From Flexibacter sp. CG_4_10_14_3_um_filter_32_15 (GTDB lineage Bacteria > Bacteroidota > Bacteroidia > Cytophagales > Bernardetiaceae): a stretch of 41,890 nucleotides of DNA. The stretch lies in the NCBI GenBank assembly GCA_002784125.1, contig PFKD01000287.1, forward strand, positions 1-41,890, read 5' to 3'. Made by a program: the position numbers and the translations under genes. Every line of letters begins with the position of its first letter. Within the stretch, counting starts at the first letter, position 1. A model generated the notes under the pieces. The model was not told where the DNA came from and did not search any database. It was given only the letters and a program-made list of their open reading frames with translations. Positions 19,137 through 28,800 of the stretch are shown piece by piece.

Positions 19137-21569
19137 TTAGTGAAATTCTATTTTTGCTTTCTCTACTACTTTCCAAACATTCCTTTCTTTGATTAACTTT
19201 CCTTTTTGGATTGTTTTTACAAGCGTAGGAGCTGTAGAAGGTCTTTTCATTACATCAAAAGCAAATTCAAAATTATAGAGTGCATGATAAAATGAAGTAA
19301 AAAAATTGCTTTGCATATTTGGATACGTTTCTAGGGTAGCTTCATTTTCCGAAATCTGTTCAATAATAAAAATAGTGCTACTGACAGATTTGTTACGTCC
19401 TGTTTTCAATTCTTTTACTTTTTCTAGACTATCATTTGAAGATAAATAAAATATTTTTTTCTCAAAATCAGAAGTAATAACAGCTTCGTCTGCCGTTTCT
19501 TTTACTTCTTCCTGCGTTTCTTCAATTTTGCTTTTTTGTTGTTCCTCTACTTCTTTACTTTTTCTTATTTTGAACATCAAATCTTGAATTTGCTCATGTT
19601 GCTGAATTTTTCCGTTATTTTGTTTGTAATATTCATTGGCTTGAGCAAATTTATCTTGTGCTGACTGTTTGCTTGAAATGACAATTTCTAGTGTAGTTTT
19701 TAATTTTTCTAAATCTCTATTAAAAATTATTTCCTCTTCCTGTTCTTTTTTAATTTTTTGTTCAGCTTCTCTTGTTGCTTCTGAAATAACAGTAAATCGT
19801 TTATCATATTCGCTTTTATCCTTGATTTCTTGTTTTTCTTCTACTTCTTTATTTGATTCTATTTTTGCCATTAAAGCCTTGATGTCTTTATGCTGTTGTA
19901 TTTGAGGACTGGCTTTTTGATATTCTGCATTAGCTTGTAAAAACTTATCTTTTGCTGATTGATTTGTATTTATTAGCACTCCCAAAATACTTTTCAATTC
20001 ATATAAATGTTTATTAAATAGTATCTCTTCATCACTTTTCTGTTTTTCTGCTTGATTTGGTTTTTCTTGAATTCTGATAGGTTCAGTTACTTTTTCTATT
20101 TTAGTATTTTTATTTTTTCTAGTAGTAAAAAATACGATTAGAAAAAGGATAATGAAAACAGTTGCTGCCATTGCTATATAAATTATTTTTTTTGAATAAG
20201 GAGAAGGTGTCTCTTTAGGATAAATCTGTATAACACGCTCAAAATTTTGATTGGGAAACTCAATAGTAATTAGTTTAGTTTCTGTTTCCACTTCATAAGT
20301 TATTGATTTTCCTTTTTCGTTTTGATAGATAATTTCGTCTTCCTCTCCTACATCTTTTATTGTATAGACAAATTTAGATCCTTGACTTGATGACCTTTCT
20401 ACGCTGCCGTCTTTTTTAAAATGTTGTACCTCTCCTGTGCTGCTGCTCCTAATTGTGTACTCAAAAATATCTGCTGTAGGTGGTGGTGGTTTTGGAAGTC
20501 CTATTATCTCGACAGTAGATTTACTAATATATTTGCTATTCTTTTTTCCATTCATAAAAGGAGAAACAGTAAATTCTAATAGTGCTTCTACTTCTTTTTT
20601 TGTAGGATCATAAGTAATTCTGTATGTTATATCTTCTTCTTTTGAGTCTTTTATTTTTTTTAAAGAAAAGGCATTATCAATGTCTGTCAAATGTGGCGAA
20701 ATACTTAATCCTACATTTGCATTTTTACTATTGATTTTTACATCAATCTCTTTCTCTCCTTCTTGTAAAGTATAGGTCATACGTGAATTTTTAATTTTCT
20801 CATTATGCTCTCCTTGATTTTGATTATAACCTACTTTATTTTTTATATCATATTTTTTGTTAGGTAACTGAACAGAATAAGAATAATCAATAGAATAATT
20901 TTTAGCTATTTTTTTTAAGTATTTTTCTTTTATACGTATTAGTTTTTGCTCTAATTGCTTAGTTTCTGAATATTTTTCTGTTGCTGGCAAACGATAATAA
21001 TTATGACTTCCATTAAGCTCTTTTTGTATAATACTATTGTATTGCCCTATCTGTGTAATTGCAGTTTGAGTAACATCGCCAAGGAGCGTTTCGATATCTT
21101 GAAACGTATTTACTTCATTTATGTCTTCTCTATGTTCATAGATTTTATCGACAATATTTTTATCTGTTACTCCGTCACGCTTTCTATAATCATCAAAAAT
21201 AGCTGCTACTACTTTTTTTGCAGTTGAATAACCTACTTTAGGTCTTAGTTTTTTTATATCCTTATAAGTTGGGTTTGTCTTCGGGAAAAGATTATCATCA
21301 AGCTGACTTGCTCCATCTAAATTTTTTCTTTCAGAAGCATAATTCAAAATATAATACACCAACTCAAAATCTATTTCTAAAATAGCTTGTTCTAGTTGTT
21401 CATTTATTTCTTGCTTAGAATAGGGGGCTTCATTTTGAGCATAGCAAAAACTTCCTGACCAAAAAAAAATCAAGCTACTCAAAAAGGCTATTACATAAAG
21501 TTTGTTTTTTACTAGATTTTGGATAAACACTAATAAAAACGTCCTTTCATTTTTTGTTCTACTTCCCAT
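19137..21569 (-). CDS. Single-pass membrane protein with two helical modules and shared C-terminal domain
   Basis: 810 aa; signal-like segment VIAFLSSLIFFWSGSFCYAQ, TM IYIAMAATVFIILFLIVFF; C-terminus SSTIFIIEQ...KTIQKGKLIKERNVWKVVEKAKIEFH; overlaps the upstream CDS by 40 nt. Confidence 0.82.
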   Translation of the reverse strand: MGSRTKNERTFLLVFIQNLVKNKLYVIAFLSSLIFFWSGSFCYAQNEAPYSKQEINEQLEQAILEIDFELVYYILNYASERKNLDGASQLDDNLFPKTNPTYKDIKKLRPKVGYSTAKKVVAAIFDDYRKRDGVTDKNIVDKIYEHREDINEVNTFQDIETLLGDVTQTAITQIGQYNSIIQKELNGSHNYYRLPATEKYSETKQLEQKLIRIKEKYLKKIAKNYSIDYSYSVQLPNKKYDIKNKVGYNQNQGEHNEKIKNSRMTYTLQEGEKEIDVKINSKNANVGLSISPHLTDIDNAFSLKKIKDSKEEDITYRITYDPTKKEVEALLEFTVSPFMNGKKNSKYISKSTVEIIGLPKPPPPTADIFEYTIRSSSTGEVQHFKKDGSVERSSSQGSKFVYTIKDVGEEDEIIYQNEKGKSITYEVETETKLITIEFPNQNFERVIQIYPKETPSPYSKKIIYIAMAATVFIILFLIVFFTTRKNKNTKIEKVTEPIRIQEKPNQAEKQKSDEEILFNKHLYELKSILGVLINTNQSAKDKFLQANAEYQKASPQIQQHKDIKALMAKIESNKEVEEKQEIKDKSEYDKRFTVISEATREAEQKIKKEQEEEIIFNRDLEKLKTTLEIVISSKQSAQDKFAQANEYYKQNNGKIQQHEQIQDLMFKIRKSKEVEEQQKSKIEETQEEVKETADEAVITSDFEKKIFYLSSNDSLEKVKELKTGRNKSVSSTIFIIEQISENEATLETYPNMQSNFFTSFYHALYNFEFAFDVMKRPSTAPTLVKTIQKGKLIKERNVWKVVEKAKIEFH

Positions 21570-23479
21570 ATATCATTTCTTTTTATTAGTTTTCCTTTTT
21601 CAAGTGTTTCGCAGTGTTTAGGGTGTGCTGTGCTATTCAAATCTAAAATAGCAATTCCGTATAAGTAATCTAAAGACCTAAACATAACTTCAAAACCAGT
21701 AGGTCTAATATCATCATGAAGAAAAAGTTCTCCATATTCTACTCCGTTTTTTGTAAAAGACTTTATTACAAAAATAGTATTGCTTGCTGGTCTCTTACGT
21801 CCTTCCTTTATTCCTCCATCGTTGGTAATATCTCTTAGAGAAATATAAGAATCATCATGATAAACAATAACAGGCTCTGCTTTCGTTTCTTTTTTAGTTT
21901 GGTTTGATACTTCTTTCTTTTCATTTGGAATAAAATTAAACTCACTATCAGTTCCACCAAAAAAAGAATTTTCTGTTTCTTTTTCTGTTTCTGCAATTTC
22001 ATTTTTAGGTTCTTGTTTTTCTTCTGCTTCTTTATTTGACTTTATTTTTGCTATTAAAGCTTTTACGTCTTCATTCTGTTGTACTTTGCCATTATATTTT
22101 CGGCACTCTTCATTAGCTTGAGAAAATTTATCTTTTGCTGATTGTTTTGTTTTGATTAGCATACCCAAAACAGTTTTCAATTCTAGTAAATCTGCATTGT
22201 AAGACATTTCTTCTTCATTGTGTCGTTGGCTTGTTGTTAGTTCTTGATTCGCAAGAGTATTAACAGCTATTGGTCTTATATTTTCTGTTATTACGTCTTC
22301 CCCTCTTGGATGTTCTTCTTCTCGTTTTTTAGAACCAAGTAACATAAAGGCTGAAACTAATAATAGAACAAACAAAAGACCTATTCCTCCTATCCAATAC
22401 CAAATAGTAGAGTCTTGTTCTCTTGTTATTAATGGAAGACTTTCCTCTGATTTATTTAAGTTTCTGCTATCTATTTTAATATATGATTTCTTTTCTTTAT
22501 TAGCAGAATGAGTATAACCATGGAGAGTCATTGTAACTACTTCTTGATTTCCTTTCTCTGCTTCTACTATAAAAGTTAAAATAGCTTTATCTACTTTTTC
22601 TTTACTGTATTCATATTCAATAGTTCCATAGCGAGTATTTCTATTATCTTTTTGTGCTATTAATTCTGGTCTATCTTTACTACCAATGTATTCTCTAATT
22701 ACAAAATTCGTACTATCAGTTAGAGTTTGAGAAACTAAAGTAATAGGATTATTACTTATGTTTTTGACAAAGAAATAAATTTTTCCTTTTTTTTCATCAA
22801 AAGTGAAATTATTACCTTCTTTAAAAGTGTTGGTTTCTGATAAACCTATTTTATATTTTAATTCTGCTTTTACTTCTTGTTTTGCATCAGTTTCAGTAGA
22901 AGTTGCAGCCTCATCAATAGGTTTAATACTTTTTTCAGCTATATCATTTAAAGCACTAACCAACTGCTTTTTTTGACTTGAATTGATTGTGTATGGATTA
23001 ATTCTATTCTTATCACTTGGCTCTAAAAACTTATTGTATTGGTTTATCTTCTCGCCTATAAATCTAACTAATGCTGATAAAAAAGCCTTCTTTTCTGCAT
23101 TGGTAGTAATTGGATAAGCTCTTCCATCTATTCTGTAATTATTTTTAATATTGTTTATCTGATCTACATAGTTTAAAGGTGTATTATTCTTTGAATCTTG
23201 TTTATTATGAAATATTATATTTAATGCTTGTGATTTTATATTAGTTATGTTCTTTGCTGCTTCATAGTCTTGTTTTGTACCAAACTCTATTCCTTTCAGA
23301 TAAGTACCTTTTGGCGCACTAACTACATTGTGCCTATACATGCTATATGCAAACTTATAATTTATTTTATCTATTGCATTATTTATTATCTCTTTGTCTT
23401 GTGAGGTCTGCCCAAAAACAGCAGAACCCCAAAACAAAGCAGCTAAAAAAAATACCAAAAAAGTATGGACTGGTTTCAT
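21530..23479 (-). CDS. Single-pass membrane protein with shared C-terminal domain (paralogue of next)
   Basis: 649 aa; signal peptide MKPVHTFLVFFLAALFWGSAVFGQ; TM IWYWIGGIGLLFVLLLVSAFML; C-terminus SNTIFVIKS...LEKGKLIKRNDIWEVEQKMKGRFY. Confidence 0.85.
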   Translation of the reverse strand: MKPVHTFLVFFLAALFWGSAVFGQTSQDKEIINNAIDKINYKFAYSMYRHNVVSAPKGTYLKGIEFGTKQDYEAAKNITNIKSQALNIIFHNKQDSKNNTPLNYVDQINNIKNNYRIDGRAYPITTNAEKKAFLSALVRFIGEKINQYNKFLEPSDKNRINPYTINSSQKKQLVSALNDIAEKSIKPIDEAATSTETDAKQEVKAELKYKIGLSETNTFKEGNNFTFDEKKGKIYFFVKNISNNPITLVSQTLTDSTNFVIREYIGSKDRPELIAQKDNRNTRYGTIEYEYSKEKVDKAILTFIVEAEKGNQEVVTMTLHGYTHSANKEKKSYIKIDSRNLNKSEESLPLITREQDSTIWYWIGGIGLLFVLLLVSAFMLLGSKKREEEHPRGEDVITENIRPIAVNTLANQELTTSQRHNEEEMSYNADLLELKTVLGMLIKTKQSAKDKFSQANEECRKYNGKVQQNEDVKALIAKIKSNKEAEEKQEPKNEIAETEKETENSFFGGTDSEFNFIPNEKKEVSNQTKKETKAEPVIVYHDDSYISLRDITNDGGIKEGRKRPASNTIFVIKSFTKNGVEYGELFLHDDIRPTGFEVMFRSLDYLYGIAILDLNSTAHPKHCETLEKGKLIKRNDIWEVEQKMKGRFY

Positions 23480-23494
23480 TGAAATTGATTTTTC

Positions 23495-25714
23495 TTACAA
23501 GAATTGCACTTTTATAGGCTCTACTACTTTCCAAACTTCTCCATCTTTTTCTAATTTTCCTTTTTCTAATTGTTTTACGTTTTTTACATGTTCAGTAAAA
23601 CCTGAAAATTTCATTACTTTCTCTAAAGTTTCTAAAGAACGAAACATAGACTCAAAACCCATAGTCGTAATAGAATCATGAAGATGAAGCTCTGCATATT
23701 CCCCTCCTCTTTGTGTATAAGGTTTTATAACTAAAATAGTATTACTCATTGGTTTGTTACGTCCTTCTTTTAGTGCCGTTTTATCATCAGTAATATCTCT
23801 TAAAGCAATATAAGAATTATCGCCATAATCAATAAAAACCTCTTTCGGAACAACAGGCTCTGCTTTTATTTCATTTTTAGGTTGATTTGCTACTTTCTCT
23901 GAATGTTTTGGAATAGAGTTAAATTGACTATCAGTTCCACCAAAAAAAGGATTTTCTGTTTCTTTTCCTGTTGGTGGTTCTTTGATTTCATCTTTAGATT
24001 CTTGCTTTTCTTCTCTTTCCTTGTGTAATTCTATCTTTTCCATTAAAGCTTTTACGTCTTCATTCTGTTGTACTCTGTAATTATATTTTCGGCACTCTTC
24101 ATTAGCTTGAGAAAATTTATCTTTTGCTGATTGGTTCGTTCTTATTAAGACAGTTAAAACAGCCTTTAATTCTGATACATCTGCATTGTAAGCCATATCT
24201 TCTTCGTTTTGTTGTGTGTTTGTTGTTTCTTGATTGTTTGGTCTATTCATAAGAGTATTAACAGCTTTTGGTTTTATATTTTCTGTTATTACCTCTTCCC
24301 CTCTTGGATGTTCTTCTTCTCGTTTTTTAGAGCCAAATAACATAAAGGCTACAACTAACAAGATAATAGCTAAAAGACTTATTCCTCCTATCCAATACCA
24401 AAAATTTGAAATTGGAGTTGGATTTGGTTCATTCCCTTCTATTTTAATGCGAATATTATGTACTCTATTTACGTTTTCCATAATTTTTATAACTTCTTCA
24501 CGTTCGCCTTCTGTAGTGTAAGAGTCTATCATTTTATCGCCTTCATAAAAGTAGATAGTATCTCTCACTTTTGCTAATATAGTTTGTTCATATTCAGGTT
24601 TGTCTTTGGGAGAGCTTGCACTTTTTGTAAGAATTTCAGCTGTAGATATAGTATCATTTATTTTATAACTAAATTTTATTGTTTCTTCTCTCTCATTTTC
24701 ATCATTATTATCATCTTGGTCACCCTTTGTTGTATAGCCTTTCAATTTGATTTCTACTGTTTTTTCTAATTCATCGGCTCTTAATACTAAAGTTAAAGTA
24801 GCATCATTTTCTTTATTTTCATTGTATTCATATTCAATAGTTCCATAGCGAATATGCTTCTTCTTATCATCTTTAGAATTTTCTTTCACTATTACTTCTC
24901 GTTTTCCTTTCGTACCAATACTTTCTTCTATTGAAAAATTAGAATTACTAGTCAAAGTTTGAGAAACTAAAGTAATAGGATTATTACTTATGTTTTTGAC
25001 AAAGAAATAAATTTTTCCTTTTTTTTCATCAAAAGTGAAATTAGTACCTTCTTTAAAAGTGTTGTTTTCTGATAACCCTATTTCATATTTTAATTCTGCT
25101 TTTACTTCTTTTTTTGTATTAGTTTCAGTAGAAGTTGTAGCCTCATCAATAGGTTTAATACTTTCTTCAGCTATATTATTTAACGCACTAATTAAGGCTT
25201 CTTTTTGCTTCGATTTTATGATATAAGGGTTTATTGTTCCTTTCTCTGGTTCTAAGAACTTATTGTATTGATTTATCTTTTCTTCTATAAAAGTAACCAA
25301 TGCTGATAAAAAAGTTTCTTTTTCTGTATCAGTAGTAATTGGATAAGTTGTTTTATCTATTTTATAATTATTTTTGATTCCATTTATCTGATCTACATAG
25401 TTTAAAGGTACACCCTCACTCACTTGATTATGAAAGATGATATTTAGTGGTTGTGTTTGTATATTAGTTATACCCTTCGTTGATTCATAATCTTGTTCTG
25501 TTTCGTTAAATTGTACTTTCTTTAACCCCCCTTCTTTATCTTTATTTGGATCTCCTAGATATATATAAGAGTACATAGCATGTGCAAACTTATAATTTAT
25601 TTTATCTATTGCATCGTTTACTATCTTTTTATCTTGTGGAGTTTGCCCCCAAACAGCAGGACTACAAAACAGAGCGACTAAAAAGACGACTAAAAAAGTG
25701 TGTAATGGTTTCAT
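23495..25714 (-). CDS. Single-pass membrane protein with shared C-terminal domain
   Basis: 739 aa; signal peptide MKPLHTFLVVFLVALFCSPAVWGQ; TM FWYWIGGISLLAIILLVVAFML; C-terminus SNTILVIKP...LEKGKLEKDGEVWKVVEPIKVQFL. Confidence 0.85.
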   Translation of the reverse strand: MKPLHTFLVVFLVALFCSPAVWGQTPQDKKIVNDAIDKINYKFAHAMYSYIYLGDPNKDKEGGLKKVQFNETEQDYESTKGITNIQTQPLNIIFHNQVSEGVPLNYVDQINGIKNNYKIDKTTYPITTDTEKETFLSALVTFIEEKINQYNKFLEPEKGTINPYIIKSKQKEALISALNNIAEESIKPIDEATTSTETNTKKEVKAELKYEIGLSENNTFKEGTNFTFDEKKGKIYFFVKNISNNPITLVSQTLTSNSNFSIEESIGTKGKREVIVKENSKDDKKKHIRYGTIEYEYNENKENDATLTLVLRADELEKTVEIKLKGYTTKGDQDDNNDENEREETIKFSYKINDTISTAEILTKSASSPKDKPEYEQTILAKVRDTIYFYEGDKMIDSYTTEGEREEVIKIMENVNRVHNIRIKIEGNEPNPTPISNFWYWIGGISLLAIILLVVAFMLFGSKKREEEHPRGEEVITENIKPKAVNTLMNRPNNQETTNTQQNEEDMAYNADVSELKAVLTVLIRTNQSAKDKFSQANEECRKYNYRVQQNEDVKALMEKIELHKEREEKQESKDEIKEPPTGKETENPFFGGTDSQFNSIPKHSEKVANQPKNEIKAEPVVPKEVFIDYGDNSYIALRDITDDKTALKEGRNKPMSNTILVIKPYTQRGGEYAELHLHDSITTMGFESMFRSLETLEKVMKFSGFTEHVKNVKQLEKGKLEKDGEVWKVVEPIKVQFL

Positions 25715-25745
25715 TTTAATTTTATGTTAGATAGGTAAGCCAAAA

Positions 25746-25783
25746 TACCCTAAGCATCATCAAAAGATAAAATACTTAGGGTA
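25746..25783 (-). promoter_or_regulatory. Intercistronic hairpin
   Basis: TACCCTAAG (25746-25754) / CTTAGGGTA (25775-25783) between the Hsp70-like gene and the receptor-like genes; no obvious long T-run. Confidence 0.5.
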
Positions 25784-25800
25784 GTAATTGAAAGTGAGTA

Positions 25801-28800
25801 TTATGCGTTTAATTTTGTTTGTGCCATAGCCAAAGCCCAATCTCTAATAATTACACGCAGAGGATAGAAAAAGAAGGATTCTCTTACAGGCGTATAACCA
25901 CCATCAGAAGCATTTTTACGCTCATAAATCATTCCTTTTGCTAGTTCTTTCTGCTTGATGCTTTTGAATCCTTTTTCAAAATTTGTAAGGTTTGTTTCTA
26001 TGTTGTAGAATTCAAAACGAGTTTCAGGGTTTTTATTCATACTCAAAAAGATTTCTAAAAACTGATCTAAATTTTTATCTATTCTTAGAGCAAGTTCTCC
26101 TCCTTCTTTTGTGAATTTACCATCTTGTTCGATAAGGTCTTCATAAGTAAGCTGACGATTAGGCAACAAATCGCTTTTCTTTGCATCTATTTCTCCTAAG
26201 AATATAGTATTAATATCTTCTCCTAAGTTTATATTTTTATAAGCTGTAGAAAAGCTATGAATTCCTCCAAAACAAGTAGCTTCTTTTGGTTCTTGAGTTA
26301 CATGCAAATTGATTGTTCCATCATACTGATCTTCAATAGAACTACTACCACTTTCGTCCAAAGAGCCATCTAAGAACGGATTGTAATCTTTTTCTTGCAC
26401 CTGCTGTTCTTCTTGATTTTCTTTTTGTTCTTTTGCTTCAATTTTCAAATCTTTGTATTTGTCATACACCTTCTTAGCAAAAATTTCGGTAAACTTTTGT
26501 ATGTTCTTTTTGTCTTTGGTTACATCTAAGAAATTAAGGTATTTCGAACCTGTACCACTAAAACAAAAGTCTTTTGGGTAAGGCATTCCCTTAATAGCCA
26601 AAAGCTGAACGGCATGATAAATACAAGCTGCATAATGCAATAAGAAAAGCAATAATATATCTTGATCTTCACTCAACTGCTTATCAAAGTCTATGTTTTT
26701 GGCAGAATACATAAAACTTGCTTTATCGGAAGAACTAAAGCGACCACTTTCCATAATTTCGTTGAAAATTATTTCTAATCGTGATCCTTCTGCTTGACTA
26801 ATTCCCTGTTTGGTAAGTTCAATTTTATTTTTAAACCAGTTACGGTATCTTGAAACTATACCCCCTTCTGTTTCTAGGCTTGGGTCTTTTGTGTCTTTTC
26901 CTTCGTAGAGTGTATTTGCTCCAAAATAAGCAGAAGTAGCAATTTTAGTTCTTCCTCCATTAGAAACTAAGGCAATATCTGTCGAACCTCCTCCAATATC
27001 TATTGAAACTACGGAAGAACTCTTTTCTACTTTTCCTTTTGCACGATAATAGAAATAAGGAGCTTCTGATTCGTTCATCAAATGGACATCTACTGATTTG
27101 CTTATTATTTCCTTAGATTTATTTTCCCACAAATTATTGAGGTTGTCAGTAAGGCGTTTTGGCAAACTAAGAGGCTTAAACCAAATTAATTTTGTTCGTG
27201 ATAAATCTCCACCATTCAGAAGTATCTTGTTTCTAATCATGTGGAGTAGTTGTTCTATAAAAACTTCTACTAGCTTAGAATTATCAGCCGACCATTTTAA
27301 GTTTGTTGTTACTCTTTGCGAATGTCTATCTATGTCCAAATAATCTTTTTCATATAGAAAACTGATAGATGAATTGAGCAAAGGATCAAACTTGACATCA
27401 GAAGCGTGAATTAAAGCAGTACGAATAGGAAAGGCATTTCGCCAGTTGCCATAGTTGGATTCTTGTGCTGGTGGATTTCCAATAAGATTAGGCATAAACA
27501 TACGATCTTGAAAGAAAGTAGTCGCTAGTCCGATAGCATTATCATCAAAATCATATCTATCTAGCATGACATGGTTTTTGTCAGCCGTAGGTTTGTTGAG
27601 TGTAACAGTTTGCATATCATCTTCCCCTATAAAGAAAGGATAAGTTTGGATATTTCCTTCTGTTGCAGTATTGCTATCTGTAAAAGCAACGAAACTATTT
27701 GTAGTTCCGAAATCTACAGCTACTGTAAACTGTTTTGGATTGCTTCCTTGTTGTATTGGTTTCTTCCATCTAGGCAAAATCCAGCCTTTTGCTCTGCTCC
27801 CTGTTTTTCCTCTGTAAGGAGTTACTATTTCGATAGCATCAAATGCACACCCTGAAACTGAAAATACAGATAAATGTGAACCTTCTACGTTGCGTTCGAA
27901 TCTACTTATTTTCTGAATAGCAGCATCACTTGTTTCAATAGCCTTTTCTTCATTGTAGGCGTTTAGGCTATATGCTTCTACATTATCTAGCTTAGAAGAC
28001 AGAAGCATGATTTTGTACATAGTATCATTAGCTGCATTTCCAGTACGTATAAATGGGTAAATGCTAATAGAAAAAGGCGAAGGAATATCTTCCATAGTTT
28101 CGTCTTTTCCGTCATCTACTAAATTGATTATTTTTCCGTTGTTATCATTTCTAGGTTTTCCATAATCGTAATAACGAGTAAAAGTCAGATACGATTTTCC
28201 TTCTTCCTCTGTTCCTTTTATTGGTACTCTTAATCGTACTCGTATAGCTCCTTCATTAGAATCTGCTGTTTCGATAGTAAGGTTTTCAATGAGTGTCTCT
28301 TCATCAAAAAACTTGAAATACAAATCCGTAACAGGTAAAAGAAAATCTATATTAGAATCGTGTATGTGATTTTTAGGAACTACAAAACGCTCATCATTAA
28401 TACGATACGGCATACGGATAAGATCTTCTGCTAATAAATCTGTCGTTACCAAATACGGATAACCAAATCCAACCTCTGGAAGATTTCTATCCGACCAGTT
28501 TTCTTTTGGTAATGAGAAAGGAACTTTTGTTTTGTTGCTCCATTCTTTATCTCTAAAGTATTTGAAAGCAGGATTTTCATATCCTTCTTGCAAGACTAAA
28601 GGCAATACTTTTTGTCCTCCTTGTGTTTCTAAAAGAGCTGTTTTTTCTTTTGATTTACTTGGTTTTATCAAATAACTACTCTTTAAGTTGCCATCTGTAA
28701 TAATAGGCGCACAACTTTTCCATGCTACCTTTTCTATACGTGGCGTTTTTCCATCAATGATTACATCATTATAATCTGCATTGAAAGCTCCTAAAGTAGA

